This document shows, one piece after another, positions 41,743 to 50,608 of a stretch of DNA of 64,000 bases (positions are counted from its first letter, which is position 1; the number at the start of each line of letters is the position of its first letter). Below the pieces are notes generated by a model that saw nothing but the letters and a program-made list of their open reading frames with translations, made no database searches and was not told the DNA's origin. Origin of the DNA: Synechococcus sp. CB0101 (lineage in GTDB: Bacteria > Cyanobacteriota > Cyanobacteriia > PCC-6307 > Cyanobiaceae); the NCBI RefSeq assembly GCF_000179235.2, contig NZ_CP039373.1, positions 1,085,860-1,149,859 on the forward strand, given 5' to 3'. The translations under genes and the position numbers were made by a program.

Positions 41743-42270
41743 TCAGTCCTCGGCCACAGCCAACACCGCCTCGCCAATCGCGGCTTTCTGCTCAGCGTCG
41801 TAGCCCCAGCGATCCAGGAAGGCCACATCGTCGCCGCGGCCGGCGGTGCCCTCCAGCAGGGTTTCCAGCCGCTGCTTCACCGCACCTGGCTCCAGCAGGC
41901 GCAGCAGTTCTGTACAACGCAGCTGCACCCGTTCCGATCCGCCCTGCTGGCTGGTGTCACCGCTGCGCCCGTGGTGGAGCGCCATCGCCGTGCTCATCGC
42001 CAGGTTGCGGGCCGTGAGATCCACCACGCCATCGCCCGCCTGCCGCAGCGCCAACACCACCGGATCGGGCAGCCGATCCATCAGCGGGGAGTCGCCCGCC
42101 AGCGACACCACAAAGAAACCCCGCGCTCCATCCCGGCTCGCCACGATTTCGGCCACCCGGTCGCCCAGCACCTCATCACTCAGCTCCCCGTTGTCCCAGA
42201 GGGCCAGCCACTGGGCCGTGATCTCCATGGCCTGCTGGAAGGTGGGCTGAAGCGTTGGGGATTCGGTCAT
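41743..42270 (-). CDS. Conserved cyanobacterial hypothetical protein
   Basis: 175 residues, soluble and mainly helical: MEITAQWLALWDNGELSDEV, GFFVVSLAGDSPLMD, AFLDRWGYDAEQKAAIGEAV. No signal peptide, no membrane span and no motif that I recognise. It lies between the Bax-inhibitor-like gene and era in divergent orientation to era (32-bp gap), a typical picocyanobacterial housekeeping setting. Confidence 0.75.
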   Translation of the reverse strand: MTESPTLQPTFQQAMEITAQWLALWDNGELSDEVLGDRVAEIVASRDGARGFFVVSLAGDSPLMDRLPDPVVLALRQAGDGVVDLTARNLAMSTAMALHHGRSGDTSQQGGSERVQLRCTELLRLLEPGAVKQRLETLLEGTAGRGDDVAFLDRWGYDAEQKAAIGEAVLAVAED

Positions 42271-42302
42271 GAAGCTGTGCGGCGGGCTGCCAAGGTGAGG
42301 TT

Positions 42303-43295
42303 ATGGAGCCAAGCCACCCCAACGACTCATTTCCGCCGTTCCCGGATCCGAGTGATCTGCCCGCCGAGGCGATGGCCGGTGGCTTTGAGCTGGGCCAGAG
42401 CCCCGAAGGCTATCGATCGGGCTTTGTCGCCCTGGTGGGGCGCCCCAACGTGGGCAAATCCACGCTGCTGAATCAATTGGTGGGCGAGAAGGTGGCGATC
42501 ACCTCCCCCATCGCCCAAACCACCCGCAATCGCCTGCGCGCCATCCTCACCACCCCCGAGGCCCAGCTGGTGCTGGTGGACACGCCAGGCATCCACAAAC
42601 CCCACCACCTGCTGGGTGAGCGCTTGGTGCAGACCGCCCGCGGTGCCATCGGCGAGGTGGATCTGGTGCTGCTGCTGGTGGATGGCAGCCAACCAGCCGG
42701 CCGGGGCGACGGCTTCATCGTGGAACTGCTGAGCCACGCGCGCGCCCCCGTGCACGTGGCCCTCAACAAGCACGACCTGGTAGACCCCGCCCAGGCGATC
42801 GAACTGGAAGCCAGCTACCGCGAGCTGGTGCCCGACTGGCCCCTGCATCCGGTGAGCGCCCTCAACGGCGACGGCACCGAAGCGCTGGTCAGCGCCCTCT
42901 CCGCCGCACTGCCGGAAGGGCCTCACCTCTATCCACCCGATGCGGTGAGCGATCAGCCGGAGCAACTACTGCTGGCGGAACTGATCCGCGAGCAGGTGCT
43001 GCAACACACCCGCGAAGAAGTGCCCCACTCCGTGGCCGTGCAGATCGAGCGGATCGTGGATGACGGCCCGCGCACGGCCGTGCTGGCCACAGTGTTCGTG
43101 GAGCGCAACAGCCAGAAGGGAATCCTGATCGGCAAAGGCGGCCGCATGCTCCGCGAGATCGGTAGCGGCGCCCGCCAGCAGATGCAGAAGCTGATCAATG
43201 GCCCGGTGTACCTGGAGCTGTTCGTGAAGGTGGTGCCCAACTGGCGCCGCAGCGCCTCCCGCCTGGCGGAACTCGGCTACCGGGGGGATAGCTGA
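42303..43295 (+). CDS. era: GTPase Era
   Basis: 330 residues, about 30 longer at the N-terminus than E. coli Era (acidic and proline-rich tail). G1 FVALVGRPNVGKSTLLNQLV, G3 LVDTPGIHKP, G4 NKHDLVDP and G5-like HPVSALNGDG. The C-terminal KH domain has KGILIGKGGRMLREIGSGAR. It acts in assembly of the 30S ribosomal subunit by binding 16S rRNA. Confidence 0.96.
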   Translation: MEPSHPNDSFPPFPDPSDLPAEAMAGGFELGQSPEGYRSGFVALVGRPNVGKSTLLNQLVGEKVAITSPIAQTTRNRLRAILTTPEAQLVLVDTPGIHKPHHLLGERLVQTARGAIGEVDLVLLLVDGSQPAGRGDGFIVELLSHARAPVHVALNKHDLVDPAQAIELEASYRELVPDWPLHPVSALNGDGTEALVSALSAALPEGPHLYPPDAVSDQPEQLLLAELIREQVLQHTREEVPHSVAVQIERIVDDGPRTAVLATVFVERNSQKGILIGKGGRMLREIGSGARQQMQKLINGPVYLELFVKVVPNWRRSASRLAELGYRGDS

Positions 43296-43307
43296 GAGAA
43301 TCGCCCG

Positions 43308-43793
43308 ATGAGCGATCCCGCCACCTTTCCCCCCGCCACGATCGAGGCCTTCCTGCGCTTCTGCGAAGGCGAGTGGATGAGCCTGCGTTCCCGCTTCCAG
43401 CTCGGCAGCGAGGCCGATGCGGGCGAGGGCGACGAATGGCACAGCAGCGAGCGGGGCGAGCTGGTGGTGCGCTACGTGGAGCCCTCGGCCAACAGCCAAC
43501 CGGGCGGCATCAGTGTGGGACCGAAGGATCAGACGCCGCGGCAGCTGCTGTTTGCCGCCGATGGCAGCTTCCAGAGCGGCGATCAGCAGGGCAGCTGGAC
43601 CCTCTGGCCTGACGGCAGCCTCGAGCTGGTGGTGGAGCAGAGCGGATGCGAGCTGCGCGAGCGCATCTGGTTCAACAAGCCCAACCTGCGCCTGCGTTCG
43701 GTGATTGAGCAGCCCGCCGATGGCACGCCAGGCCGGGCGAGCTTCAGCTCCGAGATCCGCCGGGTGAGCAAGCCGGCGGCCCCCGCTGCTTGA
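43308..43793 (+). CDS. cpcS: CpcS/CpeS-type phycobiliprotein chromophore lyase
   Basis: 161 residues. Family features: IEAFLRFCEGEWMSLRSRF at the start, DGSLELVVEQSGCELRERIW followed by FNKPNLRLRSV, and the closing RASFSSEIRR. The fold is a lipocalin-like barrel that attaches bilins to conserved Cys residues of phycobiliproteins. Whether it is CpcS, CpeS or CpcV type cannot be decided from sequence alone. It sits 12 bp after era. Confidence 0.8.
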   Translation: MSDPATFPPATIEAFLRFCEGEWMSLRSRFQLGSEADAGEGDEWHSSERGELVVRYVEPSANSQPGGISVGPKDQTPRQLLFAADGSFQSGDQQGSWTLWPDGSLELVVEQSGCELRERIWFNKPNLRLRSVIEQPADGTPGRASFSSEIRRVSKPAAPAA

Positions 43794-43813
43794 GCGCGTC
43801 GCAAGCCACCGCC

Positions 43814-44512
43814 ATGCGCCTTGATGTGGTGAGCCTGGCCCCGGAGGCGTTCGCGCCGCTGCAGGGCCTTGGGGTGATTGGCCGTGCCTTCGCCGCCGGC
43901 CGCGCCGCACTGCACGTGCACAACCCGCGTGATTACGCCACCGATCGCTACCGCAAGGTGGACGATGAGCCCTACGGCGGCGGCGCCGGCATGGTGCTCA
44001 AGCCCGAGCCGGTGTATGCAGCCGTGGAGGCGATTCCGGTGCTGCCGCGGCGGCGGGTACTGCTAATGAGCCCCCAGGGCAAACCGCTCGAGCAGGCGGA
44101 CCTGCGCCGCTGGGCCGCGGACTACGACCAGCTGGTGTTTCTCTGCGGCCACTACGAAGGCTTCGACGAGCGCATCCGCGCCCTGGCCGATGAAGAGGTG
44201 TCGATCGGGGATTTCGTGCTCACCGGCGGCGAACTGCCGGCGATGACGATCATCAACGGCGTGGTGCGCTTGCTGCCCGGCACGGTTGGCACCGAGGCCT
44301 GCCTGGAAGACGAGAGCCACAGCGCCCTGCTGCTGGAGCACCCCCACTACACCCGGCCGGCCGACTTCCGCGGTCTCACCGTTCCGGATGTGCTGCGCAG
44401 CGGCGACCACGGCGCCATCGCCCGCTGGCGCGCCCAACAGCAACAGGAGCGCACCCAACAGCGCCGCCCCGACCTCTACGCCCGCTGGCAGGAGCAACAA
44501 CAGCAGCAGTAG
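43814..44512 (+). CDS. trmD: tRNA (guanine-N1-)-methyltransferase TrmD
   Basis: 232 residues from the ATG at 43814 (MRLDVVSLAPEAFAPLQGLG); a TTG at 43790 overlaps the previous stop and would add eight residues. SPOUT trefoil-knot motifs: DEPYGGGAGMVLKPEPVYAA, FLCGHYEGFDERI and IGDFVLTGGELPAM. It makes m1G37 in tRNA to prevent frameshifting. The C-terminus is rich in Gln (WQEQQQQQ). Confidence 0.95.
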   Translation: MRLDVVSLAPEAFAPLQGLGVIGRAFAAGRAALHVHNPRDYATDRYRKVDDEPYGGGAGMVLKPEPVYAAVEAIPVLPRRRVLLMSPQGKPLEQADLRRWAADYDQLVFLCGHYEGFDERIRALADEEVSIGDFVLTGGELPAMTIINGVVRLLPGTVGTEACLEDESHSALLLEHPHYTRPADFRGLTVPDVLRSGDHGAIARWRAQQQQERTQQRRPDLYARWQEQQQQQ

Positions 44513-44515
44513 GCC

Positions 44516-45430
44516 TCACCCCTGCGGCTTCTGCAGATCCCGCAGCGCCGTGAGCAGGGCGGCAGGGCTCTGGGGATCCACCATCAACACGCTGCCCGCG
44601 GGGGCATTGGCCATCGATTCACCCATGGCCATCCAGTCGCCGGCGAGCAGCAAGCGGATCGCTTCAGAAGCTTGGGAATTGGCCTGCATCACCTCCGCCA
44701 GGCGCAGGGCGGCATCGGCGCGGGCCTGGGCCAGCAGGGCTTGCTGTTTGGCCTGGGCTTCCGCCTCCAGCAGCAGGGCCTCCTGTTTGGCCTTGGCATC
44801 CAGCACCAGCGCTTCGGCCCGGCCGCGGGCGGCATTGAGCTGCGACTCGCGCTCCCCTTCCGAGCGCAAAATCGCGGCCCGCTTTTCACGCTCGGCGGTC
44901 ATCTGCTGCTCCATCGCCTGCTGCACGCCGCGGGAGGGCTGGATGTCGCGCAATTCCACCCGCGTCACCTTCACGCCCCAGGGATCGGTGGCCTGGTCGA
45001 GCTCGCGCAGCAGCGCTTCATTCACCTCCTGGCGGGTGGTGAAGGTTTGGTCGAGATCGAGCTTGCCCATCTCGGCGCGGATCTGGGTGAGCACCAGGTT
45101 CACCATCGCCGCCTGCAGGTTGTCCACGCCGTAGTAGGCGCGGGAGTGCTCCAACAGCTGCCAATACACAACGGCATCCACCTCGATCGCCACGTTGTCG
45201 CGGGTGATGCACTGCTGCGGCGGGATATCGAGCACCCGCTCCTTCAGCGATTCATGGCTCACCACCCGCTCCACCACCGGCAGCACAAACGAGAGCCCCG
45301 GCTGCAGCTGGCGGTCGTATTTGCCGAGCCGCTCCACCAGGCGCGACTGGCCGCCGCTGGTGACCTTCACCCCGTTGATCCCCAACAGGGCGATCACGGC
45401 CAGGGCCGGCAGGCCAAACAGCGTTTCCAC
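44516..45430 (-). CDS. SPFH/Band-7 (stomatin-like, QmcA-type) membrane protein
   Basis: 304 residues. One N-terminal membrane segment (TLFGLPALAVIALLGINGV), then the Band-7 domain: GGQSRLVERLGKYDRQLQPG, CITRDNVAIEVDAVVYWQL and VTRVELRDIQPSRGVQQAME. A long alanine-rich coiled coil (AEALVLDAKAKQEALLLEAE) follows, typical of stomatins. It scaffolds membrane microdomains. It is paired divergently with an NfeD protein, its usual functional partner. Its end is 4 bp from the trmD end. Confidence 0.88.
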   Translation of the reverse strand: METLFGLPALAVIALLGINGVKVTSGGQSRLVERLGKYDRQLQPGLSFVLPVVERVVSHESLKERVLDIPPQQCITRDNVAIEVDAVVYWQLLEHSRAYYGVDNLQAAMVNLVLTQIRAEMGKLDLDQTFTTRQEVNEALLRELDQATDPWGVKVTRVELRDIQPSRGVQQAMEQQMTAEREKRAAILRSEGERESQLNAARGRAEALVLDAKAKQEALLLEAEAQAKQQALLAQARADAALRLAEVMQANSQASEAIRLLLAGDWMAMGESMANAPAGSVLMVDPQSPAALLTALRDLQKPQG

Positions 45431-45481
45431 AGGCTCTCGGGCGCACTGGGCTCAAGCTAGGCAGCATGGGCGCAGTGATCC

Positions 45482-45955
45482 ATGCGTCGCCCGCAGCCGA
45501 TGGTTCCGCCTCCACTGATTTGGTTCCTGGTGGGGCTGGCGCTGCTGGCCGTGGAATGGCTCGGCGCCGAGTTCGATGGCCTGCTGGCTGCAGCCCTGGC
45601 GGCCCTGGGGGTGTCGGTGTTCACGGCGCTGCTGCCAGGGCTGATGGCTGGTGGCCAAGTGCTGCTGTTCGCACTGGCCACCGGCGGGCTGCTGCTGGTG
45701 CTGCAGCGTTGGTCGCGCCGGCGGGAGCGGGCGATCCCCGCCAGCGGCAGCCGAGGGCACGCCACGGTGATCAGTGGTTTTGCAGCAGCGAGCGCCGAGG
45801 GGCGCGTGCGCTGGCAGGGCCAGAGCTGGGCCGCGACCAACCTGGAACCCGAGCGCACCCTGGCGCCGGGTGAAGCGGTACTGGTGATGGGGCGCGACGG
45901 CAACCAGCTGCAGGTGCTCCGAGGCGGGCTGAGCCCCAGCGAGCAGGAGCGATAG
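45482..45955 (+). CDS. NfeD-like membrane protein
   Basis: 157 residues. Two or three hydrophobic spans ([59 protein letters not shown]) then a small soluble OB-fold domain: [20 protein letters not shown], then [14 protein letters not shown]. This is the short NfeD (NfeD1b) architecture that partners stomatin-like proteins. An alternative start is the ATG at 45500. Confidence 0.82.
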   Translation: MRRPQPMVPPPLIWFLVGLALLAVEWLGAEFDGLLAAALAALGVSVFTALLPGLMAGGQVLLFALATGGLLLVLQRWSRRRERAIPASGSRGHATVISGFAAASAEGRVRWQGQSWAATNLEPERTLAPGEAVLVMGRDGNQLQVLRGGLSPSEQER

Positions 45956-45984
45956 GGTCGGCTCCTGCACTGCGCTCTCGCTCC

Positions 45985-46470
45985 ATGCAGCTTCGCATCG
46001 GCAACGGCTACGACATCCACCGTTTGGTGCCCGGCCGGCCGTTGATCCTCGGGGGCCAGCTGTTGGAGCATCCCGCCGGCCTCGGCCTCGATGGCCACAG
46101 CGATGCCGACGTGCTCGTGCACGCGATCATGGATGCCCTGCTGGGCGCCCTGTCGCTGGGCGACATCGGCAAGTATTTCCCGCCCGACGATCCCCAATGG
46201 AAAGGGGCCGACAGCCTGGTGCTGCTGGAGCAGGTGGTGGCCCTGGTGGCCGAGCGGGGCTGGACCGTGGTGAACGTGGATTCGGTGGTGATCGCCGAAC
46301 GTCCCAAGCTCAAACCCCACATCGAAGCGATGCGCAGCGCCATCGCCAGCCGCATGGGGCTGGATCCTGAGCAAGTGGGCGTGAAGGCCACCACCAACGA
46401 GAAGCTCGGGCCGGAAGGCCGCGAAGAAGGCATCTCCTGCCAGGCCGTTGCCCTGCTGCAAAAGCCGTGA
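45985..46470 (+). CDS. ispF: 2-C-methyl-D-erythritol 2,4-cyclodiphosphate synthase
   Basis: 161 residues, full length. The metal site DxH is in [20 protein letters not shown], with the further His in [40 protein letters not shown] at the C-terminus is typical. It catalyses the fifth step of the MEP isoprenoid pathway. Overlap with the next gene is 4 bp. Confidence 0.96.
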   Translation: MQLRIGNGYDIHRLVPGRPLILGGQLLEHPAGLGLDGHSDADVLVHAIMDALLGALSLGDIGKYFPPDDPQWKGADSLVLLEQVVALVAERGWTVVNVDSVVIAERPKLKPHIEAMRSAIASRMGLDPEQVGVKATTNEKLGPEGREEGISCQAVALLQKP

Positions 46471-46907
46471 ATCGCCCTGGCCTGCTGGCTAGGGTCGTCG
46501 CCACTGCCTTGGTGCTGTTAATGCTGCTGGCGGGTCATCCGGATGTGGCGATCGCCGAGAGCGTTCAACCCGGCGGCGGCTTTGAGGTGGCGGTGGTGGA
46601 GCACCTGCGGGTGAAGGTGCCGGCCGAGGGGCGAGAGGCGTGGCTCAAGGCCGAACGGGGCAGCTGGGAACCCTGGCTGCAGCAACAACCGGGCTATCTC
46701 GGCCGCGATCTGCTGTGGGATCCCGAGCGCGAAGAGGGCACGCTGCTGATTCGCTGGGCCAGCCGCGAGCAATGGAAGGCCATCCCCCTAGCTGAGGTGG
46801 AAGCGGTGCAAGAGCGCTTTGAGGAGCTGGCCCGCCAGGCCACGGGCAGCCGCCAAGGCAATCCCTTCCCCCTGGTGTTCGAAGGCGAACTCCAACCGGC
46901 GGCATGA
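46467..46907 (+). CDS. TIGR03792-like protein with signal peptide
   Basis: 146 residues. Signal peptide about 1-31 ([20 protein letters not shown], cut near AIAES). The mature part [20 protein letters not shown], then [20 protein letters not shown], then [13 protein letters not shown] follows the small monooxygenase-like (dimeric ferredoxin-like fold) family that I recall as TIGR03792 in cyanobacteria. Function unknown. ATGA overlaps at both ends suggest an operon ispF to larB. Confidence 0.75.
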   Translation: MNRPGLLARVVATALVLLMLLAGHPDVAIAESVQPGGGFEVAVVEHLRVKVPAEGREAWLKAERGSWEPWLQQQPGYLGRDLLWDPEREEGTLLIRWASREQWKAIPLAEVEAVQERFEELARQATGSRQGNPFPLVFEGELQPAA

Positions 46908-47626
46908 CCGACAGCGCCCGGCTCGATCTGCAGCGCCGTCAGCGCATCGGCATGGTGGAGGCGATCTGGGGCGAGCACAAAACGGCCGAGCAGATCGCCG
47001 CGATCCTGCTGCGTCTGCACAGCGCCGGTGAACTGGCCCTCGCCACCCGCGTGGATGCCGCCAAAGCGCAGGTGGTGGCAGACCTACTGCACGCAGAGCC
47101 AACGGTCGCTGCTCTGGTCAATCAGCTGCAATTCCACGCCGAGGCCCGCTGCCTCAGCCTTGGGGAGCCGGCCCCCTGGCGCGACGACCTGGGCGAAGTG
47201 GTGGTGCTCAGCGGCGGCACCAGCGATCTACCGGTGGCCAGCGAAGCGCAGTTGGCCCTGCGCTGGCATGGCGTGCGCTGCAGCTGCATCCTTGATGTGG
47301 GCGTGGCCGGGCTGCACCGGCTGCTCAGCCAGCTGGAGCAGCTGGAGCCAGCGCAGGTGTTGATCGCTTGCGCCGGAATGGAGGGAGCTCTGCCCACGGT
47401 GCTCGCCGGGCTGGTGCCGCAGCCGGTGATTGGCGTGCCGGTGAGCGTGGGCTACGGCGTGAGCGCCGGCGGACAGGCCGCCTTGCACGGCATGCTCGCC
47501 AGTTGTGCACCAGGGCTGAGCGTGGTGAACATCGACAACGGCTACGGAGCCGCCATGGCGGCTCTGCGCATCCTCAACTGCGGCCTCAACAATGGCCGCG
47601 CAATGGCTGATGGGCAGGAGCCTTGA
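46904..47626 (+). CDS. larB: LarB-like protein (AIR carboxylase-related, nickel-pincer cofactor synthesis)
   Basis: 240 residues. The N-terminal half has GMVEAIWGEHKTAEQIAAIL. The PurE-like domain shows VVLSGGTSDLPVASEAQLAL, VLIACAGMEGALPTVLAGLV and PVIGVPVSVGYGVSAGGQAA, then SVVNIDNGYGAAMAALRI. LarB carboxylates nicotinic acid adenine dinucleotide in synthesis of the lactate racemase cofactor. The partners LarC and LarE are not in the window. Confidence 0.9.
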   Translation: MTDSARLDLQRRQRIGMVEAIWGEHKTAEQIAAILLRLHSAGELALATRVDAAKAQVVADLLHAEPTVAALVNQLQFHAEARCLSLGEPAPWRDDLGEVVVLSGGTSDLPVASEAQLALRWHGVRCSCILDVGVAGLHRLLSQLEQLEPAQVLIACAGMEGALPTVLAGLVPQPVIGVPVSVGYGVSAGGQAALHGMLASCAPGLSVVNIDNGYGAAMAALRILNCGLNNGRAMADGQEP

Positions 47627-47744
47627 GCTCCAGCATCGCCTCCACCCAGAGCTGCATGGAGCGGGGCAGACGACGCTGCTCGTATCGCTCCAGGGCTTCA
47701 AGCAGCACAGGGCTGTTCACCCACTGCAGCGAGCGTGGAGCCAT
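47586..47744 (-). CDS. Small hypothetical protein (52 residues)
   Basis: Reads MAPRSLQWVNSPVLLEALER, then YEQRRLPRSMQLWVEAMLEL, then KAPAHQPLRGHC. The regular helical pattern and basic character look coding. Its 3' end overlaps the larB 3' end by 41 bp on the other strand, which lowers confidence. No family is recognised. Confidence 0.4.
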   Translation of the reverse strand: MAPRSLQWVNSPVLLEALERYEQRRLPRSMQLWVEAMLELKAPAHQPLRGHC

Positions 47745-47854
47745 CTGAACCGATCAGCTGAGCCGCACTGTGGGGAGCGGCTCAGCCGCTGGCAACCCGC
47801 CAAGGCCAACCTGCAGATCGGCTTCAGGGTTGGTGAGGCCGCCGAAAGCCGACC

Positions 47855-48058
47855 TCAGCCTTCCTGGGCGCGGCGGCCCAGGCATTGCTGCAACTCGCGG
47901 GAACGCTCTTCTGTTTCCACCTGATGCAGGCGGCTGAGCAACGCATGAAGATCGCTGCCAGCCAATTCGCCATTGGCCTGCCACTTCATGGCACGGGTTT
48001 CGGAATGGCGACCCAAGGCGGACACGTAGGAGGAATGAAGGGCTACCAACCTAAACAT
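47855..48058 (-). CDS. Small hypothetical protein (67 residues)
   Basis: From the ATG at 48058: MFRLVALHSSYVSALGRHSE, TRAMKWQANGELAGSDLHAL, LSRLHQVETEERSRELQQCL, GRRAQEG. The heptad-like helical region is plausible as a small soluble protein. There is no signal peptide or known motif. An ATG 15 bp upstream (48073) is also possible. Confidence 0.45.
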   Translation of the reverse strand: MFRLVALHSSYVSALGRHSETRAMKWQANGELAGSDLHALLSRLHQVETEERSRELQQCLGRRAQEG

Positions 48059-48149
48059 CGGAAACACCCTCATCCGGCGTTACAACACCAATCCAGCGGA
48101 AGAGTTTCTGTAATTCGCCAAATCTTCAGAAAAAGCGAAGATCAGCGCC

Positions 48150-49127
48150 TCAAAGATGCTTCAGATCCGGATAGGCCGTGATCAGTTCATCGGCGCTCAG
48201 CACCTCACCAGCGCCTTCCGGCTGCCAAATCACCTCGAGAGCGAGCAGCTGATCAGAGGGAACAGAACCCACCACCCGCAGGGCTTCGCGCAAGTCTTCG
48301 CTGCCGTTCACCGGCTTGAGGGCGACGCGATTGCGGCTGGCCACCAGCAGCGTTACAGCGATGTAATCGCTGGTGGCATCGGCATCACCAGCCGTTGTGG
48401 CGGTAGCCGCCCCGCGGGAGCCACCCACATTGGTGGTGATTTCACCCGTGAGCTTGCTGCGCTCGGTCATCGAAAGGCGGTTGAAGGTGGACTCAGCAGC
48501 CTGAAAAGGCACCTGACCCACTTCGGCGTTGGCGTACACCCACAGATCGGGATGGCGCAGCAGCGCCAGGGTGCTGTCTTGCAGCACCCGCTGCAGCCCA
48601 CTGCTGCTGCTCGTATCGGAGCTAGCGGCCAGGCCGCGCAGATCGCGCTGAAGATCACGGGCTGAAGCGAGCAAGCCCACCTGCAGCTGCGCAATCGACA
48701 CCGGACCATCAGGCCGGTAGCTGTCGAGATTGCCGCCGCGCATGCCAGCGGGCAACGCCTGGCCGCCTCCACCACCACCGCGGAAGGCGTTCAACACCAG
48801 GCCCACCACCGCCATCAGCACCAGGAAGCCGAACAGGCCACCGCCACCGAAGAAGAAGGGCACGATGAACGGGAAGCCGATGCCACCGCCAAAGCCGCGC
48901 TGGTAGCCGCCCCCGCTGTATCCACCACCGCCATAGCTGCGGGGCATCGGCGCCGAACGGAAGCTGCCGCCGCCGATGCGGCCGCCACTGGCGGCCTGTG
49001 CCGGCTGGGGCAGCAGCACCATCGCCAGAGCAGCACTGAGCAGCGCAGCGAGCATCAGGCGGCTGAACAGGCGGCGCAGCAGCGGCGTGGAGTGCTGTTG
49101 AGGCAAAACCGACCCCAGGAATTGCAA
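48150..49127 (-). CDS. DUF1517-family membrane protein
   Basis: 325 residues. A signal or anchor segment (LMLAALLSAALAMVLLPQPA) is followed by a glycine-rich stretch (SGGRIGGGSFRSAPMPRSYG), a hydrophobic segment (GLFGFLVLMAVVGLVLNAF), then a soluble domain containing YIAVTLLVASRNRVALKPVN and LLALEVIWQPEGAGEVLSAD. This order is that of DUF1517 proteins of cyanobacteria and chloroplasts, whose exact role is unclear. It is upstream of and co-oriented with no gene; thiS ends 6 bp before its start on the same strand. Confidence 0.85.
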   Translation of the reverse strand: MQFLGSVLPQQHSTPLLRRLFSRLMLAALLSAALAMVLLPQPAQAASGGRIGGGSFRSAPMPRSYGGGGYSGGGYQRGFGGGIGFPFIVPFFFGGGGLFGFLVLMAVVGLVLNAFRGGGGGGQALPAGMRGGNLDSYRPDGPVSIAQLQVGLLASARDLQRDLRGLAASSDTSSSSGLQRVLQDSTLALLRHPDLWVYANAEVGQVPFQAAESTFNRLSMTERSKLTGEITTNVGGSRGAATATTAGDADATSDYIAVTLLVASRNRVALKPVNGSEDLREALRVVGSVPSDQLLALEVIWQPEGAGEVLSADELITAYPDLKHL

Positions 49128-49133
49128 TGAAAT

Positions 49134-49361
49134 CTAAGAACCGCCCCCCACGATGGTGACCACCTCCACCCCATCGGCTTCCCGAACGGGCAGATCCGCC
49201 CAGCGGGCCCGGGGCAGGATCTCGCCGTTGAACTCCACCACCACCAGCTGCGGTTTGTAACCGCGCCACTCCAACAACTGCAGGAGGGAGAAGCCCTCGG
49301 GGCAGCGAATCGGATCGCCGTTCAGGCGCACTTCGATGCTGGGACCGGAGATATCGCTCAT
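49134..49361 (-). CDS. thiS: Sulfur carrier protein ThiS
   Basis: 75 residues from the ATG at 49361. A beta-grasp protein with SIEVRLNGDPIRCPEGFSLL near the start and DGVEVVTIVGGGS at the end. Functional ThiS ends in exposed Gly-Gly; here one Ser follows the glycines, so the tail would need trimming or tolerate the extra residue. It provides sulfur for the thiazole of thiamine. It is 4 bp downstream of thiE. Confidence 0.85.
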   Translation of the reverse strand: MSDISGPSIEVRLNGDPIRCPEGFSLLQLLEWRGYKPQLVVVEFNGEILPRARWADLPVREADGVEVVTIVGGGS

Positions 49362-49365
49362 CAGC

Positions 49366-50430
49366 TCAGTTGAGCATCTCCAGCAGTTCGCGGCTGGCGG
49401 CCGCCGGATCCGCCGCCGCGGTAATCGCCCGCACCACCGCCACGCGGTTGCATCCAGCCGCCTGCACCGCCGCCAGGTTGCAGGCCTCGATGCCGCCGAT
49501 CGCAAAACAAGGAATCGGGCTCTCAGCAGCGGCCTGGCCCACATACGCCAGCCCCACCGGCTCGCGGCCGGGCTTAGTGGGCGTGGCATTCACCGGGCCA
49601 ACGCCCACGTAGTCGCAACCATCAGCCACCGCCTGGCGCAACTGACTCAAGGCATGGGTGCTGCGGCCGATCAGCTTCTCGGGGCCCAGCAGCCGGCGGG
49701 CCAGCGCAGGCGGCAGATCCCCCTGGCCCAGGTGCACACCATCAGCATCCACCGCCAGGGCGATGTCGATGCGGTCGTTCACCAGGAACAGCGCTCCGTA
49801 GCGACTGCAGAGATCCCTCAGGGCCTGGGCCTGCACCAGGCGCTGACCATCAGTGAGCGGCTCACCATCAGGGCCGAGGCTCCCGTCCTTGGCCCGGTAC
49901 TGCACCAGCCGCACACCACCCTCAAGAGCCGCCTGCACCACGGCCTCCAACTGCACCGAGGGGCTGGTCACCAGATACAACCGGCAACGCTGGAGCAGCT
50001 CACGGCGTTGATCGCCGGCCGAGTTCGCCCGCAGCAACTCCACCTCCAGGTCGTAGAGGGCGTAGCGGATCGCCGCGGCCTCGGCCGCCAGGGCCGGATC
50101 CTCGGTGCGGCCGAATTCCTCCAGCACCCGCAATGCTTCCTGCACCCGGCCGCAATTGGCGGCCACCACGGCCGCAGGCTGCTCACGGGTGGCCTGGGCG
50201 GGATGGGCCATACCGGCCGCCACATCACCTGCGGTATGGCGCGCCTGCTTGTAGCGATCGGCATGGAGCAGCCCCAGGCGCTGGCGCAGATCCTTGAGCC
50301 GGGCCACCAGATCAGCGCGATCGAGGCCGAAGCGGCACCAGTCCTCCACCACCCGCAGGCCTTCGCGGGCGCGATCAAGGTTGGCGTCGAGCAGACGCAA
50401 CACCGGCTGAGGTTGTGCGGGAGCAGTCAT
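49366..50430 (-). CDS. thiE: Thiamine phosphate synthase with N-terminal extension
   Basis: 354 residues. The C-terminal ~210 residues are ThiE: RLYLVTSPSVQLEAVVQAAL, VRLVQYRAKDGSLG, LFLVNDRIDIALAVDADGVH, LGQGDLPPALARRLLG, and YVGVGPVNATPTKPGREPVG. The first ~140 (LRLLDANLDRAREGLRVVED, HTAGDV, NCGRVQEALRVLEEFGRT) are the helical extension found in cyanobacterial ThiE proteins. It joins the pyrimidine and thiazole moieties of thiamine. Confidence 0.93.
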   Translation of the reverse strand: MTAPAQPQPVLRLLDANLDRAREGLRVVEDWCRFGLDRADLVARLKDLRQRLGLLHADRYKQARHTAGDVAAGMAHPAQATREQPAAVVAANCGRVQEALRVLEEFGRTEDPALAAEAAAIRYALYDLEVELLRANSAGDQRRELLQRCRLYLVTSPSVQLEAVVQAALEGGVRLVQYRAKDGSLGPDGEPLTDGQRLVQAQALRDLCSRYGALFLVNDRIDIALAVDADGVHLGQGDLPPALARRLLGPEKLIGRSTHALSQLRQAVADGCDYVGVGPVNATPTKPGREPVGLAYVGQAAAESPIPCFAIGGIEACNLAAVQAAGCNRVAVVRAITAAADPAAASRELLEMLN

Positions 50431-50491
50431 GAACGGGACTGAAGCGGGGAGGGCTGCTTAGGGTGTGCGCACACACGCCACAACAGCGGCT

Positions 50492-50608
50492 ATGGCGCAG
50501 AGCGAATCCGACAGCCCAATGCTGGTGCTGGTTTCAGGGATTCTGCTGCTGGGGGCCATCGCCGCCTTCATCAGCTGGGGCCTGGCCAACGCCTACCCCG
50601 CCGGCTGA
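50492..50608 (+). CDS. Very small single-span membrane protein (38 residues)
   Basis: MAQSESDSPMLVLVSGILLL, then GAIAAFISWGLANAYPAG: a short polar start, one 20-residue hydrophobic helix and a compact tail. This layout resembles the low-molecular-mass subunits of photosynthetic or NDH complexes, but I cannot place it in a family. It overlaps the 3' end of ribF on the other strand by 75 bp. Confidence 0.5.
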   Translation: MAQSESDSPMLVLVSGILLLGAIAAFISWGLANAYPAG

